Of a stretch of DNA of 64,000 bases, positions 32,121-42,799 are shown one piece after another; the stretch's first letter is position 1, and every line of letters starts with the position of its first letter. Under the pieces are notes generated by a model. That model was not told the origin of the DNA, did no database searches, and saw only the letters and a program-made list of their open reading frames with translations. The translations under genes and the position numbers were made by a program. The DNA comes from Monoplex corrugatus (taxonomy: Eukaryota; Mollusca; Gastropoda; Littorinimorpha; Ranellidae): assembly GCA_030674185.1 (NCBI GenBank), contig JAPXFY010000016.1, forward strand, positions 49,935,250 to 49,999,249, written 5' to 3'.

Positions 32121-33155
32121 GATGACTATGGTTTGTTAGGAAGCGTTATATTGCATGGCACTATGGTTTGTTAGGAAGCGTTATATTGCATGGCACCATG
32201 GTTTGTTAGGAAGCGTTATATTGCATGGCACTAGGGGCTTGTTAGAAAGCGTTATATTGCATGGTACAATGGTTTGTTAGGAAGCGTTATATTGCATGGC
32301 ACTATGGTTTGTTAGGAAGCGTTATATTGCATGTCCCATGGTTTGTTAGGAAGGTTATATTGCATGGCACTATGGTTTGTTAGGAAGTGTTATATTGCAT
32401 GGCACTATGGTTTGTTAGGAAAGTGTTATATTGCAAGGTAACTATGTTTGTTAGGAAGCGTTATATTGCATGGCACTATGGTTTGTTAGAAAGCGTTATA
32501 TTGCATGGTACTATGGTTTGTTAGGAAGCTTATATTGCATGGTCACTTGGTTTGTTAGAAAGCGTTATATTGCATGCACCTATGTTTGTTAGGAAGCGTT
32601 ATATTGCATGGCATTATGGTTTGTTAGAAAGCGTTATATTGCATGGCACAGGGTTTGTTAGGAAGCGTTATATTGCATGGCTCCATGGTTTGTTAGAAGC
32701 GTTATATTGCATGGCACATGGTTTGTTAGGAAGCGTTATATTGCATGGCACTAGGTTTGTTAGGAAGCGTTATATTGCATGGCACATGGTTTGTTAGGAA
32801 GCGTTATATTGCATGGTACCATGGTTTTTAGGAAGCGTTATATTGCATGGTACCATGGTTTGTTAGGAAGCGTTATATTGCATGGTACATGGTTTGTTAG
32901 GAAGCGTTATATTGCATGGCACATGGTTTGTTAGGAAGCGTTATATTGCATGGTACTATGGTTTGTTAGGAAGCGATATATTGCATGGTACTATGGTTTG
33001 TTAGGAAGCGTTATATTGCATGGTACTATGGTTTGTTAGGAAGCGTTATATTGCATGGCACCATGGTTTGTTAGGAAGCATTATATTGCATGGCACTAGG
33101 GTTTGTTAGGAAGCGTTAGATTGTATAGCACTATGGTTTGTTAGAAAGCGTCTGC
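32121..33155. repeat. 35-bp minisatellite, right block
   Basis: About 29 units, same unit as the left block but almost all TATATTGC type and with more one-base deletions. Confidence 0.96.
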
Positions 33156-33231
33156 AGGCCTTGTACCGCTGTCTGTGATTCTGCCCTCCAGGTTCTCTGT
33201 GGGGGTTACCAAGGGCATGGGGAAATAAGCT

Positions 33232-35190
33232 TTTCTTCATTCCTGAGTCTCCACCTTCTATTGTTCGTTCCTCAATCTCCTCTTTCTATTGTTCTTCCTC
33301 AGTCTCCTCCTTCTATTGTTCGTTCCTCAGTCTTCTCCTTCTATTGTTCCTTCCTCATCTCTTCCTTCTATTGTTCATTCCTAAGTCTCCTCCTTCTATT
33401 GTTCATTCCTGAGTTTCTCCTTCTAGTGTTCGTTTCCCAGTCTCTTCTTTCTAGTGTTCGTTCCTGAGTCTCCTCCTTTTATTGTTCGTTCTTCAGTCTC
33501 CTATTTCTATTGTCGTCCCTGAGTCACCTCTTTCCATTGTTCGTTCCTGGTTCATCTTTCTACTGTTCGTTCCTAGTCTCTTCCTTCTAGTGTTCGTTCC
33601 TGAGTCCCCCTACTTCTAGTGTTCGTTCCTGACTGTCCTCTTTCTAGTGTTCGTTCCTGAGTCTCCTCCTTCTAGTGTTCGTTCCTAGTCTCCTCCTTCT
33701 AGTGTTTGTTCCTCAGTCTCCTCCTTCTAGTGTTCGTTCCTCAGTCTCCTCCTTCTGTGTTCGTTCCTCAGTCTCCTCCTTCTGGTGTTGTTCCTCAGTC
33801 TCCTCCTTCTAGTGTTCGTTCCTCAGTCTCCTCCTTCTAGTGTTCGTTCCTCAGTCTCCTCCTAGTGTTCGTTCCTCAGTCTCCTCCTTCTAGTGTTCGT
33901 TCCTCGGTCTCTCCTCACTTCTAGTGTTCGTTCCTCAGTCTCCTCCTTCTAGTGTTCGTTCCTCAGTCTCCTCCTTCTAGTGTTCGTTCCTCAGTCTCCT
34001 CCTTCTAGTGTTCGTTCCTCAGTCTCCTCCTTCTAGTGTTCGTTCCTCAGTCTCCTCCTTCTAGTGTTCGTTCCTCAGTCTCCTCCTTCTAGTGTTCGTT
34101 CCTCAGTCTCCTCCTTCTAGTGTTCGTTCCTCAGTCTCCTCCTTCTAGTGTTCGTTCCTCAGTCTCCTCCTTCTAGTGTTCGTTCCTCAGTCTCCTCCTT
34201 CTAGTGTTCGTTCCTCAGTCTCCTCCTTCTAGTGTTCGTTCCTCAGTCTCCTCCTTCTAGTGTTCGTTCCTCAGTCTCCTCCTTCTAGTGTTCGTTCCTC
34301 AGTCTCCTCCTTCTAGTGTTCGTTCCTCAGTCTCCTCCTTCTAGTGTTCGTTCCTCAGTCTCCTCCTTCTAGTGTTCGTTCCCTCAGTCTCCTCCTTCTG
34401 TGTTCGTTCCTCAGTCTCCTCCTTCTAGTGTTCGTTCCTCAGTCTCCTCCTTCTGTTTCGTTCTCAGTCTCCTTCTGTGTTCGTTCCTCAGTCTCCTCCT
34501 TCTGTGTTCGTTCCTCAGTCTCCTCCTTCTAGTCTTCTAGTGTTCGTTCCTCAGTCTCCTCCTTCTAGTGTTCGTTCCTCAGTCTCCTCCTTCTGGTGTT
34601 CGTTCCTCAGATCTCCTCCTTCTGGTGTTCGTTCCTCAGTCTCCTCCTTCTGGTGTTCGTTCCTCAGTCTCCTCCTTCTAGTGTTCGTTCCTCAGTCTCC
34701 TCCTTCTGTTGTTCGTTCCTGAGTCTCCTCCTTGTAGTGTTCGTTCCTCAGTCTCTCCTTCTGTGTTCGTTCTCAATCTTCTTCTGTTGTTGTTCCTAAG
34801 TCTCCTCCTTCTAGTGTTCGTTCCTCAGTCTCCTCCTTCTTGTGTGCGTACCCGAGTCATTTCCTTCTATTGTTTGTTCCTGAGTCTCCTCCTTCTATTG
34901 TTTGTTCCTGAGTTTCCACCTTCTATTGTTCGTTCCCCGGTCTCCTCCTTCTATTGTTCGTTACTAGTCTTCTCCTTCGATTGTTCGTTCCTCAGTCTTC
35001 CTTCTACTGTTCGTTCGTGAGTCTCCTGATTCTATTGTTCGTTCCTGAGTCTCCTCCTCCTATTGTTCGTTCCGTCTCCTCCTTCTATTGTTCGTTCTTC
35101 AGTCTCCTCCTTCTATTGTTCGTTCTGGAATCTTCTCTTTCTATTGTTTGTTCCTGAGTCTCCTCCTTCTATTGTTAGTTCCTGAATCTT
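33232..35190. repeat. 28-bp pyrimidine-rich minisatellite
   Basis: About 70 units of CCTCAGTCTCCTCCTTCTAG + TGTTCGTT. The centre (33900-34380) is nearly perfect and the edges are diverged (CCTGAGTC, CTATTG types). Translations such as SSFYCSFLSL are artefacts. Confidence 0.97.
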
Positions 35191-35246
35191 TCTCTTGCGT
35201 ATTCCCTCCTGATGTCTGTAAATGGCTGGTTTACTCGTATATTTGC

Positions 35247-35497
35247 AGGCCCCAATAGCTCAGTTGATTGAGCGTTGGATTCAGTGCTAATGGTTGTGGG
35301 TTCGAATCCCGGGTGCGCTACATTAAAACTGGCCATCTCACTGTCCCATCTTAAGATCATTGTTGTTCTGGTGGTATCGGTATAGGATAAGACAAGTCCC
35401 CCTTCCCTCACTTCCCGGGATGGTTATCCCCGTCAGCCATATCACCTGAGGTGGGTGCCAAGGAAAAACTAAACCAAACCAACCAACCAAACCTCGT
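35247..35497 (+). repeat. SINE-C, full length
   Basis: AGCTCAGTTGATTGAGCG, GGGTTCGAATCCCGGGTGCG, GGATGGTTATCCCCGTCAGC, and an (AACC)n tail. Confidence 0.9.
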
Positions 35498-35645
35498 ATA
35501 TTTGGCCTGCTTTCTTCGGATGGTGCCCCCATGTCCATCGTCTTATCATGATGGCGGTGTCCATATCCTCATGGTTGTTGCACTGGGCGAGTAACTGCTG
35601 CTGCGTGATGGTGATGGGCTAGAAGATTCGTCTGGTTTGTTCTGT

Positions 35646-35750
35646 TTAACCCTTTGATTCCCGCACCACGTCCATCAGCTGTAAAAAAAAACTTAACCCT
35701 TTGATTCCCTCATCCTCTCCACCAGCTTCTTGGTGGGAGGGTGAGAGAGT
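35646..35750. repeat. MITE-P, left half
   Basis: TTAACCCTTTGATTCCCGCA then AACTTAACCCTTTGATTCCC; the right half is lost. Confidence 0.7.
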
Positions 35751-35964
35751 GGCGGAGAAGGAAGGGGAAAAGAAGAGGTGTCGTAACTGTGAAGAGGTAC
35801 AATCGCCAGTAGTATATGGAATGTAAAATCATGAAAGCTGCTCTAGTTTTGGGATTTTGTTTTTTAAGTTAATGAACAGTTAGATTGGATTTCTTGGTTT
35901 GTTTCCTTGGATGTTGGTTGGTTGGTTCGTCCGTGCGATTGTTCGGTTTGTTGTTGTTGTTGTT

Positions 35965-35974
35965 GTGTGTGTGG

Positions 35975-36048
<74 letters not shown>
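35965..36048. repeat. (GT)n microsatellite
   Basis: About 38 GT units. Confidence 0.95.
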
Positions 36049-36053
<5 letters not shown>

Positions 36054-36354
36054 CTTTTGTTTTTGTTTCTGTTTGATGTTGTAGCGTGATTTTTATCATG
36101 TTTGTTTTTGAAAAAAAATCAATCATATTGACCTTCGAACTGAAAATGTGAACACTTACCGAACAATACCAGTCCTAGCGGTTTTGAGAATATATATTAT
36201 TATTCAATGGCTTTACGATACTTTTATACTTATTTCTCCTCGACTTTCAGATTCATTCATTCATTCGTTCGTTCATTCATTCATTCATTCTATGCGAACA
36301 GGATTTCTTTTGATCATGCTCATTCCTTCGGTCTTTGAGCTTGTTCCTTCTAAC

Positions 36355-36501
36355 CGTTTTCTCTTGTGCCTGTGTGTGGATGCGCACGCTGTAAGTTCCC
36401 GTGTCTATGACGTAAAAGTTGTCGCCGTCATCACCGTGACGTATCACCACTTCCCCGCTCTCCACGCGACGTTCAAACATGGCGTCCACCACATCCGCCA
36501 C
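36355..36501 (-). CDS. PRKAR2: PKA type II regulatory subunit, exon 2 (start of cAMP-binding domain A)
   Basis: Middle exon, 147 nt (49 codons), phase 0 at both ends. It starts VADVVDAMFERRV after the acceptor tttttgtgcag and covers the first beta strands of cyclic-nucleotide domain A, including the conserved block HGDDGDNFYVID and then GTYSVRIHTQ. The donor is ACG/gttaga at 36354. Joined to exon 3, the spacing from GTY to GSFGEL equals that of human RII-alpha (28 residues, recalled family sequence), which argues that no exon is missing. A longer open frame continues past the donor, but its residues are not RII-like. Exon 1 lies 1.27 kb upstream and exon 3 10.8 kb downstream. Confidence 0.88.
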
Positions 36502-36899
36502 CTGCACAAAAAAAGTTTAAAGTTTACTTTTTCAAAATACAAAAACATCCAGCTTTCATATTCATTCTTTAATGATCCCATCCATTACGTCGAGCGGCAA
36601 CATCAAACCACAGTCTTCTGCCTGAGGCCTTGACACTGTCTACCACTCCAATGTTCGTACCGAGTGGGGCTGTCTCTCTTCCTCTCATTGTTCTTGTCAT
36701 CACAGAATAACAAACAGAGAATGCATTCAGTAAGCCTACTTTGCAAAACCATTTATATTTAAGTTTCAAACGAAGAAAGATTGCATCCATTTCAAAAAAA
36801 GTTAACAGTTCACAGTAATCCAGTTCCAAAAAAGTCAACAACTCACAATAAATATTTCCTCTTATTTTCATTACTTGGAATATTGTTGTGTGTTCAACC

Positions 36900-37045
36900 T
36901 TTTGTAAGGCCACTGGCCAAACAATCATTTTTGAATCTCTTTCCTCCCCATCCGTAAGCCACAGGATGCAGACTTTGCAGCAACATAATATTTCCTGCAC
37001 GGGGTGGGTCAGAAAAATACGCATATACGCATCTGAGCTAAACTA
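36900..37045 (+). repeat. SINE-B 3' half
   Basis: CCATCCGTAAGCCACAGGAT, GCAGACTTTGCAGCAACATA and CGCATATACGCATCTGAG. Confidence 0.55.
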
Positions 37046-37184
37046 AACATGTATCAGGTGGAAACACTGATAATTTGAAGTTGGGCCATGGTACCTCCAA
37101 CTGTCCCAAAGACGAAGATCTGTCCAGGATGTTCACATTTTCAATCTAAATCTAGATCAACGACAGTGTTGTCCATTGTGTTGT

Positions 37185-37560
37185 CCACAGTGACCCCCAA
37201 CTTGTCAAGATGAACCTAAACACGTGCCTGTATCTAACTTATCAAGGTCATGGCTTACTGATTAACCTAAATACGTGCCTACATCCAACTTGTCAAGGTT
37301 ATGGCTTACTGATTAACCTATGAACAGGCCTGTCTCCTACGTGTCAAGAAAATGACTTACTTATTAAACCATGAATAGGCCTATATCCAACTTGTCAAGG
37401 CAATGACTTAGACTTACTTATTAACCTAATAATGTGCCGATATCCAACTTGTCAAGATCATGGCTTACTTACTAATCTAAAAGCGTGTTTATGTCGAGTT
37501 TGTCAGGGTCACGATTTACTTATCAAACGGAAAACGTGTGTAAGCTAGTCTAAAACCGTT
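37185..37560. repeat. Degenerate tandem repeat, about 60-bp units
   Basis: Six units of CAACTTGTCAAGGTCATGGC + TTACTTATTAACCTA + ACGTGCCTATATC, each diverged. In RII intron 1. Confidence 0.8.
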
Positions 37561-37775
37561 CCTACGTGTGCCAGAAAAAGGAAAAATTCTTCTCTAGCAT
37601 CTAGCATGTTTCTTCACTTCAGTGGCATGACGGTTTTGTATTTCTTTAATATTTTTTTTGTTTTTGTTTTTGTTTTCAAAGAATTTCAACTACTGGATTA
37701 CTATAGCCACCGTTAAAAATACGCATGTACACCACGCAAACTTTGAAATAATCAATCTGAAGTTGATGAACTGAC

Positions 37776-38161
37776 CTGTTCCGAATCCAGTGAGTTGAAA
37801 AGCAAAATGGAAGCAATGGCGTGGGACAGCCGAGACTTCTGTTGCTCGCTCTTTTCGTGCACGACCTTTTCTTCCTCAGTGTCATCCGTTTCCGGGTCAT
37901 AGCGCTCCGCAGCCACGGAAGTTCGACGGCGTATCTCCCTTTCAGACCATTCTTTGGGCGCAGGGATTCAGGATCAGGCTCCCCGGCCTGGTCGTCGTCC
38001 ACAATGATATACATGGGCACAGTTTTGGGTTTGGACAAGGTCCGCAATTTAGCGAAGTAATCGGCAGCGAAGTCTATCAGATGGTCGGGTTTCTCTCTCA
38101 AAACAGCCACTGTGAAGTCTCTCAGCAGTACTCCAAGTCCTTGTGGGATCCGTAAATCCAT
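37776..38161 (-). CDS. PRKAR2: PKA type II regulatory subunit, exon 1 (docking domain and inhibitor site)
   Basis: First coding exon of a cAMP-dependent protein kinase type II regulatory subunit, which holds the catalytic subunit inactive and tethers it to AKAPs. Residues 1-40 are a classic RIIa dimerization/docking helix pair, starting MDLRIPQGLGVLLRDFTV. A second stretch, in another frame, reads RRRTSVAAERYDPE: this is the inhibitor segment with the phosphorylatable serine (RRxSV) that separates type II from type I subunits. The two parts are out of frame by one base around 37963-37972. The exon is 386 nt; one more base gives exactly 129 codons, matching the phase-0 start of exon 2, so a lost base (assembly error or real mutation) is likely. 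The donor reads GAACAG/gtcagt. The start was chosen because the docking domain begins at once, as in known RII proteins. Confidence 0.9.
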
Positions 38162-38700
38162 GATGCCAGTTGTGCCTTGTCAGATTTCTTTTCTAAAAAC
38201 GTCTCTGTTTCTTATTCTTGCAATCCGTAGCTTAACACAGTCGCGTGTAGGATTGGCCCAATAAGCTGTGTTTTTGTTTAATACAACTAATTGCACGAAC
38301 AACAGAAGAGCCCAAGAACTAAATTTTGCACTAACGGTGACTTGAATATGTCAATGAACTGGCTGAGAACAGGAAGCGACTAACTAACAGAATGTGCACT
38401 AGAAAAATCCAACAACGTAGGCTTTAGGTTTAACCTGTAACAGTAATACTATAGGTACTGTACGGGAACTCGAGATAGGTTTTACCCGTACACCCGAAAC
38501 ACAGTTTTAAATGTGACTGAAACTGGTTGGCACGAAAGAGAAACACAGCATATTGGAAGGACGAACGCTGTTCCATTACTAACTAACTAGTCGTGAGGGA
38601 GCAAACCGACTGAGCACCACTACGTGACGAGATCAATAACGTCCGATCACCTGCGTCCTCCTCCAGTCTTGTGTGTTCCTTCACTCTCTCCTTGTTTCTA
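38162..38700 (-). promoter_or_regulatory. 5' flank of the PKA RII gene
   Basis: About 540 bases of non-repetitive sequence lie between the RII start codon and the CT-repeat block. It should hold the 5' UTR and promoter. No clear TATA box or splice signal was identified. The assignment rests on position only. Confidence 0.35.
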
Positions 38701-38742
38701 ATGCAGCGAAACGCGTACATTCTCTCTCTCCTCTCTCTCTCT

Positions 38743-38795
<53 letters not shown>

Positions 38796-38820
38796 GCTTC
38801 ACTCTCTCCTTGTTCTAGTG

Positions 38821-38860
<40 letters not shown>

Positions 38861-38908
38861 TCACCTCTCCTTGTTTCTAGTGTAGCGAAACGCGTAGGCC
38901 TCCCTCTC

Positions 38909-38954
<46 letters not shown>

Positions 38955-38994
38955 ATCTCTCCTTGTACTAGTGTAGTGAAACGCGTAGAGCCTA

Positions 38995-39069
<75 letters not shown>

Positions 39070-39103
39070 TGTTTCTAGTGTAAAGAAACACGTAGAGCCT
39101 ACA

Positions 39104-39160
<57 letters not shown>

Positions 39161-39165
39161 GGCTC
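38690..39165. repeat. (CT)n tract with a recurring 40-50 base spacer
   Basis: CT runs separated by five versions of CCTTGTTTCTAGTGTAGCGA + AACGCGTAGAGCCTACATT. It lies 0.5-1 kb upstream of the RII start codon. Confidence 0.9.
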
Positions 39166-39332
39166 TTTAAGGCCTCTTGAATAACACATGATGATGGATT
39201 GAAGGAACTCAACACACCACTCGAGTTTCCTGCGTCAGTGATTTTCATTCCCGGGTTGTTCCTTTTGTCTTCTTTGGAGCTGATCAGTGGGCCGTTTCTT
39301 ACTCGCTAGCATGCAAGCGCACAAATTGTTAT
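39166..39332. other. No feature recognised
   Basis: Unassigned spacer. Confidence 0.3.
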
Positions 39333-39965
39333 GGTTATTATTATTGTTGTTTAAAGCCCAGCCGACTGTGTAGAGCTATATCAGGGCTACAACCGCTTCA
39401 AAACATACAAACTTCAACAGAAAAAAAAAAGAAAAAGAAAATTAAGCACACACATGTAGGCCTATACCAATGCACCCGCGCACACAATCCAAGGACATGC
39501 CCCCGGCGTTGACCACTCCGTCCAATTCATAGCACGGGGATTTAAAACACCTGACTACAGATTTAAGCATACCTATCGACATCAAAACATATATAAAAAC
39601 GGACCTAGATTACCCAAAATTGTTTCCTCATATCACACCTCCCTAGAGCCAAAAATGCATTTTATACCTGTACCCAATTATCAATCCTAAGAAAAAGTAG
39701 GTAAGACTTTATTGAACACGTACAGGTGAATGGACCAGCAAGGCCGAAAATGATAGGAAGAAATGACAGAAAGCAAAGGAACAAGGCAGAAACAAAGAGA
39801 GTGACAGAAAAGAGGAAATTTCTTGCACCAAAAAGGAACAAGGTAAAAAACAAAGAGAGTGACAGAAAAGAGGAAATTTCTCGCACCAAATTTCCAGAAG
39901 GTAATAAGGTGGGGATACCATCTATACTGAAAGAGCCTCCGGCATCCCCACGGGGGGAACCGCAA
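39333..39965 (+). repeat. Family D, full length with internal duplication
   Basis: TTGTTTAAAGCCCAGCCGAC, TTGACCACTCCGTCCAATTC, CAATTATCAATCCTAAGAAA, GAGAGTGACAGAAAAGAGGA (twice, about 60 bases apart) and GGCATCCCCACGGGG. Confidence 0.88.
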
Positions 39966-40010
39966 AAATAACAAGACAGTCAGTGGCGAGGACGAGAAAT
40001 ATGTGTACCA

Positions 40011-40480
40011 GTCGCTGTGGTGTAGTGGTTAGCGCAACGGACTACCGACTGGAAGGTTGTAGGTTCAAATCCCCATCAGTCCCTTCAAAAATCATTGTGG
40101 GAATTTTTTGGCTCTAACCGGCTCCTACCCAGAGATGGACGTGCTATGGGTTCATTGGGAAGGCTAGGACCATACAGTCGAGTCTCATCCACTTAACTTC
40201 ACGGATGTGTCATTGAGGGTGTTGCTCAAATCCTCTGACCAGCACTGTTGGTGTCTGTATCTCTCGGGCCTGGTTGATGCCAGGATATACTATTATATTA
40301 AGCATAGAATACAGCCCTAAACGAAACTCCATAACACCATGATTATCATCCTCATCGACACCATCATCAATGCACTGTAAAAACTGTGCCAGCTTCTGTG
40401 GCCATTAAGGTGGCATAGAAAATGGGACCGAAAAAAAAAAAGGTAAGCACAAAGGTAACCTCCCTGAGTGCGATGATCCT
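40011..40480 (+). repeat. SINE-A, full length with 3' extension
   Basis: CGCTGTGGTGTAGTGGTTAG, GGTTCAAATCCCCATCAG, CTCGGGCCTGGTTGATGCCA, GGCATAGAAAATGGGACC, A run, and the extension GGTAACCTCCCTGAGTGCGA. Confidence 0.92.
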
Positions 40481-40484
40481 TTAA

Positions 40485-40730
40485 AAGAAAAAAAAAGAGA
40501 GACAGCGACAGAGAGAGACACAGAGAGAGACAAAGACAGAGAGAGAGAGACAGACAGAGAGAGAGGAGTAATTAAAAGAGAGAGAAATAATAAAAGAAAA
40601 AAAAGACAGTGAGAGAGAGAGAGACATAGAGAGACAAAGACAGAGAGAGAGACAGAGAGAGAGAGACAAGAGAGAGAGAGAAAGACACACAGAGAGAGAC
40701 AGAGAGAGAGAGAGAAATAATAATTGTAGG
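40485..40730. repeat. (GA)n / (GACA)n microsatellite
   Basis: GA with ACAGA interruptions, next to the SINE-A end. Confidence 0.93.
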
Positions 40731-41160
40731 TGTGCTTTGAAATGGATGCGAGGCTGCATTAGATTTTTAGTCCGTTTACAACGTTTATTTCACAACAGAA
40801 GAGGGAGTCGTCATCAAACACAAAGACGCCTTGCATGGCCGCCATCTTACCTCGCCGGCAAGAACCTCTCACGGCTACCTAGCGAATAGCCTACCTAGCC
40901 ACGTTTGCCGCTACGGTAGGTGAAACAAAGAAATGTTGCTACTCAGCGTACTTTGCAAAAACCTCGCATACCTACCGTGTAAAAAACGGGCCTGAAATGC
41001 AGCCCCTCAGACGAGGTGGAAGCTTTTCCTTTTTCAACAATCTCTCAGACCGCAAAACTCTGTGTAGTGATTGATTTTTCTGGGAAACTCCAACAAATGG
41101 ATGTTTATAAATGATTTTTGGAATGGTTTCAATGATTATCAAAAGAAAGACAAGTACGCT
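40731..41160. other. Unassigned; holds a candidate short minus-strand reading frame
   Basis: At 40845 (minus) ATGGCGGCCATG opens 28 codons (FVFDDDSLFCC) closing at about 40759. AATAAA also occurs there on the minus strand. The rest shows no element. Confidence 0.3.
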
Positions 41161-41164
41161 TTCT

Positions 41165-41600
41165 CTTATTTTTACTTTTTAAAATTCATATATTTATTTG
41201 TTTTGAATTTTATTCATTTATATATTTATTCATTTAATCATTTATTTATGTCTATTTCATGTAACTTTATTAAATTTATATCATTTTTTTCTTTTATTTC
41301 TTTTCGTTTTATTTCATTTTATTTTATTTTATTTTATTTTGTTTCATTTTACTTCATTTCATTTTATTTTATTTCATTTTATTTTATTTTCTTATTTATT
41401 TATTCATTTATTTGTGTGTTTATTTATTTATTTATTTGCGTCTTTATTTTATTTTACTTTTACTTGACTTAATTTACTTTACTTTTTTCTTTTATTTCGT
41501 TTTATTTTATTTTGTGTCATTTCACTTCATTTTATTTTATTTTATTTTATTTTATTTCATTTCATCTTATTTCATTTTATTTTCATTTTGTCTTATTTCT
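41165..41600. repeat. (TTTTA)n / (TTTA)n block
   Basis: Pentamer ATTTT and tetramer ATTT repeats with C changes. Confidence 0.93.
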
Positions 41601-41604
41601 CGGA

Positions 41605-41860
41605 TACGTGTTGGCCATGTGCAATGTATAGCACGGATTTGTTGCTGCACAGTCTGCATGCTCCGTCTTCAGTGGGTGTTTTCATGTGTCCATAGGCCAC
41701 AGGACATTAACATCACTTACAGGATCTGTAACGTGCATGCTCCATGATCTGCATTCGTATGCACACGAAGGACGTTCAGACACTGGCAGGTCTGCACAAA
41801 TATTGACCTGGGAGATCGGAAAAAATCTCCACCCTTCATCCATTACAATTTCCGACTGTA
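41605..41860 (-). repeat. SINE-B
   Basis: CACAGTCTGCATGCTCCGTC, GTGTCCATAGGCCACAGGAC, GGCAGGTCTGCACAAATATT and GGGAGATCGGAAAAAATCTC. Confidence 0.85.
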
Positions 41861-41883
41861 AGTCTGATCGACGCCCTGATAAT

Positions 41884-42026
41884 TTAACGCTACGACTCCC
41901 GCACCCTCTCCATCAACTGCAAAAACTTAACCCTTTGACTCCTTCACCCTATCCACCAGCTTCCTTTGCTAGCATGGTTGACAATGCAGGCTGCTGATGG
42001 ACAGGGTGTGGGAGTCAAAGGGTTAA
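41884..42026. repeat. MITE-P, full length
   Basis: TTAA at 41884-41887 and 42023-42026, with arms CGACTCCCGCACCCTCTCCA / GACAGGGTGTGGGAGTCAAA and an inner AACCCTTTGACTCC. Confidence 0.8.
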
Positions 42027-42057
42027 CCATTGTGTCTATCAGTTACTAATTGCGTTT

Positions 42058-42112
42058 TTGTTTGTTTGTTTGTTTGTTTGTTTGTTTGTTTTGTTTGTTT
42101 GTTTGTTTGTCC
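42058..42112. repeat. (GTTT)n microsatellite
   Basis: About 13 GTTT units. Confidence 0.95.
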
Positions 42113-42194
42113 CCTGTTTTCCCTTTGACTTGATAATGCATCTCCGTTCACAACACCAAGAACATGACCATCATTTTGTTTTTATTGTCCTTGT

Positions 42195-42715
42195 TATTTT
42201 TGTTTAATTAAAGCCCAGCTGACTACATAGAGCCATATCAGGGCTGAACCATTTCAAGACATGCACAATACTTCAGCAGGAAAAGAAAATTAAGTACACA
42301 TATCGATGCATCGCGCACATAATCTAAAGAGATGCCATTGGCGTTGACCACTCCGTCCAATTTATCACACAGCGGATGTGAAAAACATAGGCCTACCTGA
42401 ATACAAATTTAAATATACACGAGCCTAAATTATCTAAAACTGCTTCCGCATATGACATTTCCATACAACCAGAAACGCGCTTAATACATGTACCCAATTG
42501 TCATTCCTAAGAAAAAGTACGTAAGACTTTATCGAACGCATACAGATGAATGGACCAGGAGGCAGAAAATGACAGGGAAAAATGACAGAAAGCAAAGGAG
42601 CAAGGCGGAAAGTTCAGAGAGTGACAGAAAAGAGGAAATTCCTAACACAGAATTTCCAGAAGGTAGGGATATTATTTATACTGAAAAACCTGCCGGCATC
42701 CCCACGGGGGTACAC
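42195..42715 (+). repeat. Family D, full length
   Basis: TTTAATTAAAGCCCAGCTGA, CCACTCCGTCCAATTTATC, GTACCCAATTGTCATTCCTA and GGCATCCCCACGGGGG. Confidence 0.88.
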
Positions 42716-42799
42716 GATCATCAAAAAAGAAAACAAAAATCGAAGAAAGAAACAGACAATTTTGTTAAGACCATCGCACTCAGGGAGGTTACCTTTGTG

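Larger units (their letters stand above)
25520..36354 (-). other. Intron 2 of the PKA RII gene, 10.8 kb, repeat filled
   Basis: It runs from gttaga at 36354 to the acceptor gtcacccag at 25520. Almost all of it is repeats: SINE-A, family D, SINE-B, LINE-B, MITE-P, a 67-bp array, a 35-bp array broken by a LINE, a 28-bp array, SINE-C and a GT run. No coding exon was recognised inside it. Confidence 0.8.
36502..37775 (-). other. Intron 1 of the PKA RII gene
   Basis: It is bounded by gtcagt (donor) and gtgcag (acceptor). It contains a SINE-B 3' half (about 36900-37045) and a degenerate tandem repeat (37185-37560). The 36510-36900 part shows only A/T-rich sequence and no recognised element. Confidence 0.8.

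Noticed and set aside
30277..33155. CRISPR-like or coding interpretation of the 35-bp array (RKRYIAWHYGLLGSV)
   Set aside because: There are no spacers, and the unit length is not a multiple of three, so the frame rotates through three peptides.
33138..35157. Possible repeat-protein exon or CRISPR-like array
   Set aside because: 28-bp units are directly adjacent with no unique spacers, the window is eukaryotic, and frames change with each indel. It is a minisatellite.
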